Part shown: piece by piece, positions 1 to 8,975 of the stretch
Numbering within the stretch: the stretch's first letter is position 1
Layout of the letters: each line of letters begins with the position of its first letter
Assembly: GCA_964544885.1 (NCBI GenBank)
Contig: CAZJDX010000018.1
Span: 1 to 64,000, forward strand
Length of the DNA: 64,000 nt
Source: QQVM01 sp964544885
Lineage (GTDB): Bacteria > Bacteroidota > Bacteroidia > AKYH767-A > 2013-40CM-41-45
Direction: 5' to 3'
The notes under the pieces: model-generated
Told to the model about the DNA's origin: nothing
The model's database searches: none
What the model saw: only the letters and a program-made list of their open reading frames with translations
Program-made: the position numbers and the translations under genes

Positions 1-309
1 GGGTTTGAAAAAAGTTGCACGCGAAGATAGATAATTTAATGGGAATGAGAAACAGGGATGGAAACAGAAACTCAACAGTCGAAGAAACTTAACAGTGCGG
101 GAAAGGAAGTGACCTTAAGAAAATGCGTGCGCTAAAGACGCTAAGAATGCGCAGAGAACTGAAGCGACTTAAACTCAACTGAAAGCCAATTCAACATCTC
201 TTTGCGCTCTTTGTGGTTACAAATTGCAAGCGTAATAATGCCAGGAAGCCGCTGAGATCCCTTAAAAGCATCAAGTTCAATTCAAAGCAAATGTCCAACA
301 AGTAAATCC
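1..309. other. Intergenic region with a degenerate inverted repeat
   Basis: No gene is seen here; stops are frequent in all frames. The stretch around 131-158 (cgctaagaatgcgcagag) and the one around 197-220 (ctctttgcgctctttgtgg) are imperfect reverse complements built from the same GCGC-AAAG words. Together they look like a decayed palindromic intergenic element. The downstream end of the MscS gene faces this region. Confidence 0.35.
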
Positions 310-1119
310 CTACCTGTTCAGGTGTATGACGCTTTGCGGAAGCGGTATCCGGATATTATTATCACGGAAAAGTTCAAATATTTTTACACGGATCTCACTC
401 TTGATATTTTCCACCCTGAATACCTCTTCCGACCAGAAGAACAAAAGGAAGTGAAGACTTGAATCTCCATATTCATTAAAGCGAACGGAAGGCGCAGGTT
501 GTTGAATGACACCTTTATGACTTACCGCCGCCTGTTTTAACAATTCCATAACCTTGAAGATATCAGCCGAAAAATCCACCCGCACGGATATTTCAAAACG
601 GGATTTGATGTCGCTGTGTGTCCAGTTGATCAGCTGGTTGCGCGTCAATACGGAATTGGGTAAAATAATATACTTGTCTTCCCGCGTGAGGACGGTCGTA
701 GTTCTCAGGGATATTTTCTGAACCTTGCAAACCAGTCCGTCGACTTCGATGACATCATTTACTTTGACCGAGCTATCTATCAGGATGATAATTCCCGAAA
801 CAAAGTCGCTGAACAGATTCTGCAAACCAAGGCCTATCCCCACCAGAAGCGCGGCGGAACCGGCCAGTAAAACGCTGAGATTAAAGCCCAGGATCTGCAG
901 GGCAATAATCACCGAAAAGACAATGATCACATACTTGAGAAGACTGTATACGGCAAGCTTTCTGGAGATGTCTATCTTCTTAGGTTTGAAAATCGCTTTT
1001 TTAATAACCTGAAGAAATATAAACACGCCCGCGCAATAGAGCAGAAGTTTCGCTATGGAAGAAGCCTTCAGACTAAAATCTCCGATTGAAAAAATGCTGT
1101 AATTAAAAAAATCGCTCAT
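310..1119 (-). CDS. MscS-family mechanosensitive ion channel
   Basis: This is a 269-residue inner-membrane channel of the small-conductance mechanosensitive family, which releases solutes on osmotic downshock. Two hydrophobic helices near residues 20-40 and 58-80 are followed by a glycine- and alanine-rich pore helix (SAALLVGIGLGLQNLFSDF, about 90-108), the MscS hallmark. The beta-domain follows (DVIEVDGLVCKVQKISLRTT, then the conserved LPNS near 155), and then a cytoplasmic alpha/beta domain. The length fits a minimal MscS. The ATG chosen gives a short polar N-terminus before the first helix. It stands alone, with 145 bases to the next gene. What the family does is established; gating and ion preference cannot be read here. 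Confidence 0.9.
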   Translation of the reverse strand: MSDFFNYSIFSIGDFSLKASSIAKLLLYCAGVFIFLQVIKKAIFKPKKIDISRKLAVYSLLKYVIIVFSVIIALQILGFNLSVLLAGSAALLVGIGLGLQNLFSDFVSGIIILIDSSVKVNDVIEVDGLVCKVQKISLRTTTVLTREDKYIILPNSVLTRNQLINWTHSDIKSRFEISVRVDFSADIFKVMELLKQAAVSHKGVIQQPAPSVRFNEYGDSSLHFLLFFWSEEVFRVENIKSEIRVKIFELFRDNNIRIPLPQSVIHLNR

Positions 1120-1201
1120 GTCAGGAAAGAGCTTTCTTTATAAACGCGAATACATGTTGCATCCGCCTTTTCTTTTGCCATGAAATTAAGAAATATCCGT
1201 T

Positions 1202-1237
1202 AAAAAAAATGTGCCGGGAATTAATTTCCCGGCACAT
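1202..1237 (-). terminator. Rho-independent terminator of the Cys-repeat T9SS gene
   Basis: A perfect 12-bp inverted repeat (ATGTGCCGGGAA at 1209-1220 and its complement at 1226-1237, loop TTAAT) is followed on the minus strand by a run of eight T. It lies 28 bases past the stop of the minus-strand gene upstream. Confidence 0.85.
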
Positions 1238-1264
1238 CTTCAGTTCAATCTGATTCTTATAGCC

Positions 1265-3079
1265 TTATTCCACGATCAGTCTGGTTGTGAAATCCGAATC
1301 TGAAGTAAGCAGTCTGACAAAGTAGACACCTTTATCAAGTTTAGCAGTAGAAATCTCCCTGCTCACCCTGCCAGCATCATGCCCAAATGAATCTTCCATT
1401 ACTTTCTGTCCGAGTGAATTGCTCATGATCATTTTCACTTCTCCGGCTTTTTGAGCATTGAATTCTAGCACGATCCTGTCCATTCCCGGATTCGGATAAA
1501 CAGAAAGTCCGGCACTGAATCCGGCGGATGAAATTCCGGTAGATCCGCTTACGGTAATGGTTGCCACCGCCATGGCCAGGTTTCCATTTGCACCTGCATA
1601 ATCAGAAAGCGTACAGGAAAAGTTAAATGGATTGTTCACATACATGGTATAAACTCCCGTGTCAGCAGGTGCCGTTACCGTAGTGGTAATCACACCAGCA
1701 GTATAATTCGGACATACATCCGGAATACCATCATAAATACAGGTAGCCGCAACCGTATCAATTCCAATGATCAATTGTTGAATACAAGTCGGACAAAAGG
1801 ATGGGTTCGAGACCGAATAATCACCACCAACATTGATCACGGTTCCCGGCGCAACGGTAATGGAGTTGCCTCCGCCGTTTAGAGAAATATTGACTTCCGG
1901 AAGACATTCCACAATGATCACACCCACTACTGCCGCGTTATTTCCAAAAGGCCCGCTGTAATCGCTCAGTGTGCAATTAAAATTGAACGGGTTATTGGAG
2001 TAGATCAGATAAGTACCCGGATCAGCCGGAGCCGTTACTGTGGTATTGATACTGCCACTGGTCACGTTGGGACAAATATCAGGAATACCATCATAGACAC
2101 AGGATGCCGCTACCGTATCAACACCGATGATCAATTGCTGAATACAGGAAGGACAAGAAGATGGATTGGAAATTGAATATGATCCGGTAACGTTTACCAC
2201 CGCTCCGGGAGAAACGATCACCGTGTCAGAACCTCCGTTCAGCGAAAGGCTGACTTCAGGCATGCAGGCCACCGTAAGTGTTCCGATCACCATGGCATTA
2301 TTACCGGTGGCTCCTGTATAATCATTCAGGTCACATCCGAAATTAAACGGATTGTTCGCATAGAGTGTATAGGTTCCCTCTGCCGCCGGTGCCGAAAAGC
2401 CAGTATTAATGCTGCCTCCTGACGTGGTAAGGCATGTTGATGGAATTCCATCGTAAACACATCCGATTGCCACGGTGTCTATACCAATAATCAATTGCTG
2501 AATACAGGTTGGGCAGGAACCGGGGTTGGCGAGAGAATAAGATCCTGTAACTATAACGGTGTCATTGGGTCTGACAGTAATATTATTGCCTCCACCGTTC
2601 ATGTCGATGGTTACCTCAGGCGGACAATCGACGGTGATGGTTCCGATGGCAATGGCATTATTGCCGGTAGCTCCGGAATAATCGCTCAGGGTGCAGGAGA
2701 AATTAAAAGGATTGTTCGCCCAGATGGTATAGGTTCCCATGGCCATCGGTGCCGTGATCGTGGTATTAATGGTCCCGGCTGTCGTATCGGGGCAGGTAAG
2801 CGGAATGGCATCGTAAATACAGGTAGCCGCGACTGAGTCAATGCCAATAATGATTTGCTGAATACAGGTAGGACAAGACACATCATTTGCAATTGAAAAA
2901 TCTCCGGTCACCGCAATGCTTGCTCCGGCAAGTACAGAAACTGAATTGCCACCGCCATCAAGTGAAATACTGACGGAAAGGGGGCATTGCGCGGAAACTT
3001 TCAGTGTTAAAAATGAGGCTAATAACACAGTGGAGAAAATCCTGCCTAAGAACTTGAATTGAGTAATGGTTTTGTTCAT
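1265..3079 (-). CDS. T9SS type A cargo with four 120-residue Cys-rich repeats
   Basis: This is a 604-residue secreted protein. It has a signal peptide (residues 1-31, ending VSAQ) and then four tandem repeats of exactly 120 residues (32-151, 152-271, 272-391, 392-511). Each repeat carries Cys at repeat positions 1, 38, 41, 56, 65 and 98, a CPxCIQQxIIGxD segment and an NNPFNF segment. The C-terminal about 80 residues (LSVYPNPG, then LDKGVYFVRL) match a T9SS type A sorting domain, so the protein should be exported and attached to or released at the cell surface. I do not recognise the repeat as a named domain. A weak -7 element (TATCTTTA, 3140-3133) lies 54 bases upstream. A real gene is almost certain; its function is unknown. 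Confidence 0.85.
   Translation of the reverse strand: MNKTITQFKFLGRIFSTVLLASFLTLKVSAQCPLSVSISLDGGGNSVSVLAGASIAVTGDFSIANDVSCPTCIQQIIIGIDSVAATCIYDAIPLTCPDTTAGTINTTITAPMAMGTYTIWANNPFNFSCTLSDYSGATGNNAIAIGTITVDCPPEVTIDMNGGGNNITVRPNDTVIVTGSYSLANPGSCPTCIQQLIIGIDTVAIGCVYDGIPSTCLTTSGGSINTGFSAPAAEGTYTLYANNPFNFGCDLNDYTGATGNNAMVIGTLTVACMPEVSLSLNGGSDTVIVSPGAVVNVTGSYSISNPSSCPSCIQQLIIGVDTVAASCVYDGIPDICPNVTSGSINTTVTAPADPGTYLIYSNNPFNFNCTLSDYSGPFGNNAAVVGVIIVECLPEVNISLNGGGNSITVAPGTVINVGGDYSVSNPSFCPTCIQQLIIGIDTVAATCIYDGIPDVCPNYTAGVITTTVTAPADTGVYTMYVNNPFNFSCTLSDYAGANGNLAMAVATITVSGSTGISSAGFSAGLSVYPNPGMDRIVLEFNAQKAGEVKMIMSNSLGQKVMEDSFGHDAGRVSREISTAKLDKGVYFVRLLTSDSDFTTRLIVE
1547..2986 (-). repeat. Four tandem 360-bp coding repeats
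   Basis: Four head-to-tail units of exactly 360 bp (2627-2986, 2267-2626, 1907-2266, 1547-1906) encode the four 120-residue Cys-rich repeats. There is no length change between units. The most similar stretches encode CIQQLIIGID and NNPFNF. Confidence 0.9.
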
Positions 3080-3132
3080 GGTTTTGGGATTTAGGGTTTA
3101 TAAGAAAGGTAAATAAAATATATAAGGAAGCA

Positions 3133-3140
3133 TAAAGATA
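3133..3140 (-). promoter_or_regulatory. Possible -7 element of the Cys-repeat gene
   Basis: TATCTTTA on the minus strand matches the Bacteroidota -7 consensus TAnnTTTG at 7 of the 8 positions. It lies in the 168-base gap, 54 bases before the ATG. No clear -33 element is seen. Confidence 0.35.
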
Positions 3141-3247
3141 ACAGGTCAGGTAAATGAATACCTGATACCGGGGCTAAATATAGAATTATGAAATGACTCC
3201 TTTAATAAATGATGAAAAAGATTTCAACAGATTTTCCTGAAAATGAA

Positions 3248-5275
3248 TCAGCGTAGCAGCGTCACCGAACCGATCAGTTCAATGTCCGATCCATCCGCCT
3301 TACGGGCAACTAACCGGTAGATGTACACCCCTTCCGGGGCTTGCGATCCTCCTGTTGAACCATCCCAACCCACACGAGGGTTATAGGTATTGAAAATCAA
3401 TTGACCCCAACGATCATAGATCTCAAAAATGTAATTCTCCGTGTTGACAAAGCCATTGCTTGGATAAAAAATATCATTCAATCCTCCGCCGGGACGGAAT
3501 GCATTGGGAATAAAAATGGATGGATCATGTTGAATACAAACTTCGTTGGACAAGGCTGAATCCAGAAAAAAGTAAGGATTACCGGGAGCTTCAACTGCTT
3601 CAATAAGATAACAAAACTCACCGTCACTGTAAAAATCATTGATCACTGTATCCATGAAGAAAAAGGGATCACCGGGATAAAATATACGGTATGGCGTAGA
3701 GGATACGATCCCGTTTATTTTCCGGTAAAGGTTATAGCGGCTCACACCTGCAGGCCAATCAGCATACTCATTCCATTCGATGATGTTTGTATAATCCGAA
3801 CCTGCGGCACCGGTTAAGAGTATGCTTCTGCTCAGTTGCGATTCAAAAACCGGCAGGCCGCAGGAATCTATGCTGACTACTTTATAATAATAGCTGGTTG
3901 CACCGGTATTGGCAGCGGTATCAAAAAAACGAAGGGAAGAGGAACCTGCCGCCGCTGCATAGGCTGCGGAAGAGAACGGTCCTGCCGGCGATGTAGCCCT
4001 CAGTAACTCATATCCGGAAACTGCCGCCGTGGCATCGACATGCGCCCTCACTTCGACAAGAGAAGGGCCGCGTACACTAACGGTTCTGATATACGAAAAT
4101 AAGGGTGGTGAAGGAAAGACCGGGGAAACACAAACTATATTGGAGGCGGATGAGCGGAAACCCGCTCCGCTTTCCCTTGCCCTGACCCGGTAGCAGAATA
4201 CGGCACCGGAGACCAGATTGGTATCTTCAAAAAACACTTCGCTGGTGGTACCGGCAAGAACTTCCGGGCCGCCGTTCATGCTGACAAGAATTTCATAATA
4301 AGCCGGAACGGGCCAGTAAGAATATGGATTCCAGTTGAGGAAGACCGATTTATCACAAAGCTGAAAGGCAGCGCTGAGAAAAACAGTACTGTGCGGAACG
4401 CTTGGAGCGCTCGGGTTATTACAGGAATCAACGGCATACACGGAAAAGGAAAGTGAGGAGCTCTGCGCCTGTACACTTGAATACATAACGGTATTGTTAA
4501 TTCCGAATGAGGTATCAACCGTCAGTGTTCCCTGCAAGGCCACGTATTCCCTGGTATCGGGTGATGAACTGGTATCCCAGCCCAGGATCACGTTCCCGTT
4601 TATATCAAGACTTACGGAATCCAGCACCGGTTGCACCGGGGGTTGCAGGTCCCTGAAGAGTTCCCCTGCAATATTGGAAACCGATCTGCAACCGGATATA
4701 TCTCTTACTTCTATCTTGTACTTTATGGTATCGCTGCAGATCGATATCTGATCAGACCATGTCATGGGCTGAGCGGAACTTGCCGCATTGACCGAATCAA
4801 GCAAGGTGAAAAAACCTGCCGGATACTCCCTGTAGATTTTATAGTAGAGAGAATTGGATGCGATCAGCGGATCCGCGGTGGCATTCCAGGTCAGGTTCGC
4901 ATAGCCATTGGAAGGATTAAAGACATTCAAACTGATGGCACGGGCAGTGAGTGATTGAAGATCGTTTCCACTGAGAGATTTAAACACTATGTAATAATAA
5001 GCCGGGTTATTTATTGCCAGCGCTGCATTGTCGGTATGCAGGGTATCATTGAAGATAAAAATACTGTCTATCGCCGTGAAGGGTCCGCCCGATGATGTGC
5101 TGTGGTAGATATAGTATGAACGGAAATCAGCAGGACTCAATCCGCTTCGATCCCAGGATAGTGTCACGGCACCGCCGGTACTCACTGACAGGCAACGGAT
5201 CTCAAAAGCTTTCAACTGCTGTAAAAACCCCAGCAATAAAAAGAAAGTGAAAGCATACCTTGATTTGATCCGCAT
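3248..5275 (-). CDS. Fibronectin-like surface protein with T9SS type B C-terminus
   Basis: This is a 675-residue exported protein. The signal peptide (about 1-23) is followed by at least five fibronectin-type-III-like beta domains, with recurrent motifs such as LSWDRSG, LTWNATADP, LGWDTS, LNWNPYS and IEWNEY and matching YYYIV/CYRVRA strands. The C-terminal about 85 residues (IPNAFRPGGGLNDIF, IYDRWGQLIFNT, WDG, PEGVYIYRL) match the gliding-motility-associated type B sorting domain. It is the last gene of an apparent operon, 46 bases after the second M16 peptidase. Such proteins are usually surface adhesins or structural proteins; the ligand is unknown. It has no catalytic motif. Confidence 0.88.
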   Translation of the reverse strand: MRIKSRYAFTFFLLLGFLQQLKAFEIRCLSVSTGGAVTLSWDRSGLSPADFRSYYIYHSTSSGGPFTAIDSIFIFNDTLHTDNAALAINNPAYYYIVFKSLSGNDLQSLTARAISLNVFNPSNGYANLTWNATADPLIASNSLYYKIYREYPAGFFTLLDSVNAASSAQPMTWSDQISICSDTIKYKIEVRDISGCRSVSNIAGELFRDLQPPVQPVLDSVSLDINGNVILGWDTSSSPDTREYVALQGTLTVDTSFGINNTVMYSSVQAQSSSLSFSVYAVDSCNNPSAPSVPHSTVFLSAAFQLCDKSVFLNWNPYSYWPVPAYYEILVSMNGGPEVLAGTTSEVFFEDTNLVSGAVFCYRVRARESGAGFRSSASNIVCVSPVFPSPPLFSYIRTVSVRGPSLVEVRAHVDATAAVSGYELLRATSPAGPFSSAAYAAAAGSSSLRFFDTAANTGATSYYYKVVSIDSCGLPVFESQLSRSILLTGAAGSDYTNIIEWNEYADWPAGVSRYNLYRKINGIVSSTPYRIFYPGDPFFFMDTVINDFYSDGEFCYLIEAVEAPGNPYFFLDSALSNEVCIQHDPSIFIPNAFRPGGGLNDIFYPSNGFVNTENYIFEIYDRWGQLIFNTYNPRVGWDGSTGGSQAPEGVYIYRLVARKADGSDIELIGSVTLLR

Positions 5276-5321
5276 GAAATGAATAATGGTTAAAAATACG
5301 ATTTCGCGGATGACCTGTCAA

Positions 5322-6611
5322 TTATTTAGGGCCAACGACCAGTTCGGTCATGCTATCCGGATCCAGATAATGTTGAGCCAATTGAAGGAGTTCAGCCGGT
5401 TGAATAGTACGTATTTTATTCAGATACCGCTCATAATAATCATAATCCAGTCCCTGAAGATGTATTGTCTTGAAGCGGTCCGATAAATGAAACGCTGTTT
5501 CCAGGTTTTTAATGAAAGATCCCAGTAAATAATTTCTCACGGTTTCAAGTTCTTCCGGTCCGATCTCTTCCTCACAAAGAATCTTCATTTCCTTATAAAT
5601 TTCATCTATTGCCTGCCGGGTAACCTCAGAGCCCACCTCCGTACCTATGGTAAAGTATCCGTGATCACGCATGGAAACCATGCCCGAATTGATACCGTAA
5701 GTATAGCCTTTGTCTTCTCTTATGTTCGACATCAGCCTCGAACCGAAATATCCACCCAAGACAGTATTCAGCATGGAAAATCCCGGATAATCAGGATGTG
5801 TCCTGTTGAACATCTTCTTTCCAATCCGGATGGCTGACTGGATCGCGCCTTCTTTTCCTACGACATATTTACCCGGCGCTTTGGTATCAGGTTCCGGTGT
5901 TTTTGCCATTGCTCCATTGCTCCTGCTCCATGTTTTATCACCAAGGTGTGAGTTTATCAGCGACAGGGTACTGCTGTTCACTTTGCCGGAAACAATGATG
6001 GTGCAGTGCTCGCTGATATACTGCCTTTTGTGATAATCCAGGAGGTCTTTACTGTTCAAAGCGGCATAATCCTGCGTTGTTGAAGCATGACCATAGGGAT
6101 GACGTTCACCAAAGAGAAGTTCATTGAATTTCTTCCTGGCAATGGTCATAACCTTTTCATTTTCCACCAGGATCCGCTGAGTGTTGTTCAGTATAAAAGT
6201 GGAGAGTTCTTTTTCGGGAAAGATGGCTTCAGTGAGGATCTCGCGGAAAGCGGGCAGTGTTCTGCCAAGGTGTTTATTCAAGGTGAACAACTCGAGCGAA
6301 CAGTGATCGACCGATTCTTCCGTACTGTAAAAGGCTCCGTAATAATCAATCATGTCGGCAAGCTGCAGAGCCGTATGTCTCCTGGTTCCTTCGGCCAGCA
6401 TGCGGTTTGTTGCGGAGCTGAGCAATGGTTTTGAAGGATCGTAGGCGAGATTTCTGAAGACCAGTTCGATCTTGACAAGATCCTGAAAACCGGCATTTAT
6501 ATAATAGACGGGAATCCCGTTATCCAGGCGGTAATCCTCCACCCTTTTGATATCAATCTTTTCAATTGACTTTAGCTTCGGCTGTTTTTTTCTGTCAACA
6601 ATATGTTGCAT
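5322..6611 (-). CDS. M16-family peptidase, non-catalytic-type partner subunit
   Basis: This 429-residue protein has the pitrilysin/insulinase (M16) fold, but the HxxEH zinc motif is absent at the expected place; the region reads RMLAEGTRRHTALQ. The C-terminal half keeps the NIREDKGYTYGINSG segment, with the Arg and Tyr that in heterodimeric M16B proteases complete the active site of the partner. The gene begins 20 bases after the stop of the HxxEH-containing M16 gene, so a heterodimer is likely. No signal peptide is seen, so a cytoplasmic or periplasm-facing location is unresolved. The pairing is inferred from family knowledge of two-subunit M16B enzymes. Confidence 0.88.
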   Translation of the reverse strand: MQHIVDRKKQPKLKSIEKIDIKRVEDYRLDNGIPVYYINAGFQDLVKIELVFRNLAYDPSKPLLSSATNRMLAEGTRRHTALQLADMIDYYGAFYSTEESVDHCSLELFTLNKHLGRTLPAFREILTEAIFPEKELSTFILNNTQRILVENEKVMTIARKKFNELLFGERHPYGHASTTQDYAALNSKDLLDYHKRQYISEHCTIIVSGKVNSSTLSLINSHLGDKTWSRSNGAMAKTPEPDTKAPGKYVVGKEGAIQSAIRIGKKMFNRTHPDYPGFSMLNTVLGGYFGSRLMSNIREDKGYTYGINSGMVSMRDHGYFTIGTEVGSEVTRQAIDEIYKEMKILCEEEIGPEELETVRNYLLGSFIKNLETAFHLSDRFKTIHLQGLDYDYYERYLNKIRTIQPAELLQLAQHYLDPDSMTELVVGPK

Positions 6612-6631
6612 CTTCTTTCTGAAAATTAATT

Positions 6632-7873
6632 TTAATTTTGTTTACTCATATAATATAATACCGAGCAGTTGCTTTCCCTGAATACCATTCCGGCCTGCTT
6701 CTGAATATCGGAAGCAGTGACTGCGCGGTACCTTTCCATTTCAGTGTTCACCAGGTTTACATCGCCCATATACTCCGCAATGGCCAGGTTGAGTGCCCGG
6801 TCTGCCAGATCCATCTCGGAGAACTCCATCGTTGATTCCACTTTGTTGATCACCTTCTCCACCTCTTCCTCCCTGATATCACCATTAATCACCAGATCCA
6901 GCTCTTCGTCGATAGCTGATCCGGCATCCTCCATACTTACACCCTTCACCAGCTTTCCGGAAATGACTACAAGACCTTTATCGAATTCCGAAGTGGTGTA
7001 TGTACCGATTTCCGTAAACAGTTTTTTTTCCTTCACAAGAGAATTATACAAGCGCGAAGACTTCCCCCTGTTCAACACGTCAGTTAAAAGATCTACAGCG
7101 TAAAAGCCGGGATCGGTTCTGGCACAGGTATGATAGGCTCTGTAAACAGAGTCGAAAGGAATGTCGCGTTCAACCCTCAGCTCTCTTTTCTCTGTTTGTT
7201 CAGGTTCCACGGGATAAGGCTTCCTGGCCATGGTCTTTCTGTCAATTCCGCCAAACCATTCTTCCGCAAGATCAAAAACCTGATCCGCCTTAACATTCCC
7301 GGCTACGCTGAGTATGGCATTATCAGGACAATAAAAGCGGTAGAAAAAATCCTTGACATCGTCCATGCTGGCATTGGCCACATGAGAAATCTCTTTTCCT
7401 ATCGTGGACCACTGATAGGGATGCACTTTATAGGCAAGAGGACGGAGCAGGAGCCAGACATCGCCGTAAGGCTGATTGAGGTAACGCTGTTTGAATTCTT
7501 CGATGACCACATTTCGCTGAACCTCCAGACTTTTCTCAGAGAAGGCAAGGCCCAGCATCCTGTCGCTCTCAAGCCAGAAACCGGTTTCCAGATTTCCGGC
7601 AGGAAGCGTCAGATAATAATTGGTGAGATCGTTATTTGTCCACGCGTTATTATCACCACCTGCCAGTTGCAGCGGTTCATCGTAGTCAGGGATATTCACA
7701 GACCCGCCGAACATGAGATGTTCAAACAGATGAGCAAATCCGGTTTTTTCAGGCGACTCATCCCTGGCTCCTACTTTATACAGAATGTTCATGGTAGCCA
7801 GCGGAGTTGCCGGATCTTCATGAACAATCACTTTCAAACCGTTGGCAAGTGTGTTGATTTTAAATGGTATCAT
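6632..7873 (-). CDS. M16-family zinc metallopeptidase (catalytic subunit)
   Basis: This 413-residue M16 peptidase has an intact inverted zinc motif HLFEH at residues 48-52. The distal ligand Glu lies in RNVVIEEFKQ (about 125-126), within the usual distance. The M16 C-domain with RGKSSRLYNSLV follows. There is no signal peptide. It sits between the nitronate monooxygenase-like gene (40-base gap) and the HxxEH-lacking M16 gene (20-base gap), all co-oriented. It probably degrades peptides as a heterodimer with the downstream product. Substrate is unknown. Confidence 0.92.
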   Translation of the reverse strand: MIPFKINTLANGLKVIVHEDPATPLATMNILYKVGARDESPEKTGFAHLFEHLMFGGSVNIPDYDEPLQLAGGDNNAWTNNDLTNYYLTLPAGNLETGFWLESDRMLGLAFSEKSLEVQRNVVIEEFKQRYLNQPYGDVWLLLRPLAYKVHPYQWSTIGKEISHVANASMDDVKDFFYRFYCPDNAILSVAGNVKADQVFDLAEEWFGGIDRKTMARKPYPVEPEQTEKRELRVERDIPFDSVYRAYHTCARTDPGFYAVDLLTDVLNRGKSSRLYNSLVKEKKLFTEIGTYTTSEFDKGLVVISGKLVKGVSMEDAGSAIDEELDLVINGDIREEEVEKVINKVESTMEFSEMDLADRALNLAIAEYMGDVNLVNTEMERYRAVTASDIQKQAGMVFRESNCSVLYYMSKQN

Positions 7874-7913
7874 TATTTCTTTTTATATTTTATCAGCACG
7901 GCTCCTGTATGCT

Positions 7914-8864
7914 TCAATTCTTAAAAGCGCATAATTGATTTCTGGCAATACTGAATTCATTCATAACCTCGGCGACAATTTCTGCGGCCGGTTTAATTTC
8001 CCTTATTGCAGCGGCCACCTGTCCTATCTCCAGTTCCCCTTCTTCCAGATCTCCTTCAAACATTCCCTTTTTCGCTCTGGCTCTTCCCAGTAATCTTTTT
8101 AATTCTTCAGTGGTGGCGCACTGATTTAAAGCCATTTCAATATCAGCATAAAATTTATTACGGAGTAAACGCACAGGGGTGAGTTGTTTAAGCGTGAGTA
8201 TGGTATCGCCTTCGGCGCTGTTTATGACCATTTTCTTGAATGCTTTGTGCCCGGAAGATTCTTCGGAAGCCACAAAACGCGTACCCATCTGTACTCCATC
8301 CGCACCCAGCGCCATGCAGGCCAGCATAGCTCTTCCGCTACCGATACCGCCGGCCGCTATGAGTGGTAAATTTGTCATGGCGCGGATCAACGGAACCAGC
8401 ACGAGCGTGGTGGTTTCCTCCTTTCCATTGTGACCGCCGGCTTCAAAACCTTCGGCAACCAGGGCGTCCACTCCGGCATCCTCTGCCTTTCTCGCAAACT
8501 TCGTATTCGCAATCACATGAACCACCTTACATCCGTTTTGTTTCAGGAAGGATGTCCAGAGGGAAGGATTACCGGCGGAAGTGATCACTACCTTCACTTC
8601 CTCTTCAACAATGATCTTCATGATCTTATCAATATCCGGATAAAGTAAAGGAACATTCACGCCAAACGGTTTGCTTGTGGCCGATTTGCATTTTTGTATG
8701 TGTTCGCGTAATACTTCCGGATACATGGACCCGGCGCCGATGATACCCAGTGCCCCTGCATTGCTGACAGCGGAAGCGAGTTCCCATCCGCTGCACCAAA
8801 TCATACCAGCCTGAATAATAGGGTATTTGATACCAAAGAGGGAATTTACTCTGTTTTCGGTCAT
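7914..8864 (-). CDS. Nitronate monooxygenase / FabK-like flavin oxidoreductase
   Basis: This is a 316-residue FMN-dependent TIM-barrel oxidoreductase. Visible motifs are the N-terminal KYPIIQAGMIW, the glycine-rich AGALGIIGAGS, EAGGHNG near residue 140 (the His is the catalytic base in nitronate monooxygenases), AAGGIGSGRAM and DGVQMGTRF, the phosphate-binding loops. The family contains both nitronate monooxygenases and FabK enoyl-ACP reductases, and sequence alone does not decide between them. It is the first gene of the minus-strand operon with the two M16 peptidases. A perfect -7 element (TATTTTTG) lies 53 bases upstream of the ATG. Confidence 0.85.
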   Translation of the reverse strand: MTENRVNSLFGIKYPIIQAGMIWCSGWELASAVSNAGALGIIGAGSMYPEVLREHIQKCKSATSKPFGVNVPLLYPDIDKIMKIIVEEEVKVVITSAGNPSLWTSFLKQNGCKVVHVIANTKFARKAEDAGVDALVAEGFEAGGHNGKEETTTLVLVPLIRAMTNLPLIAAGGIGSGRAMLACMALGADGVQMGTRFVASEESSGHKAFKKMVINSAEGDTILTLKQLTPVRLLRNKFYADIEMALNQCATTEELKRLLGRARAKKGMFEGDLEEGELEIGQVAAAIREIKPAAEIVAEVMNEFSIARNQLCAFKN

Positions 8865-8916
8865 TGTCCTGATTGTCCTGTTAATTTCAATTGAAAAGCC
8901 TGATGCGCAGCGTTGC

Positions 8917-8924
8917 CAAAAATA
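8917..8924 (-). promoter_or_regulatory. -7 promoter element for the oxidoreductase/M16 operon
   Basis: TATTTTTG on the minus strand is an exact match to the Bacteroidota TAnnTTTG -7 consensus. It lies 53 bases before the start codon, in the divergent intergenic region. Confidence 0.55.
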
Positions 8925-8975
8925 ATACTTTTACCTCCTTGTAAACCGTCAACAACTCTAATTTTCACGGTTCTT

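Noticed and set aside
7130..7924. Long plus-strand open frame opposite the M16 gene
   Set aside because: Antisense shadow: the minus frame has clear M16 motifs (HLFEH) and the plus frame none.
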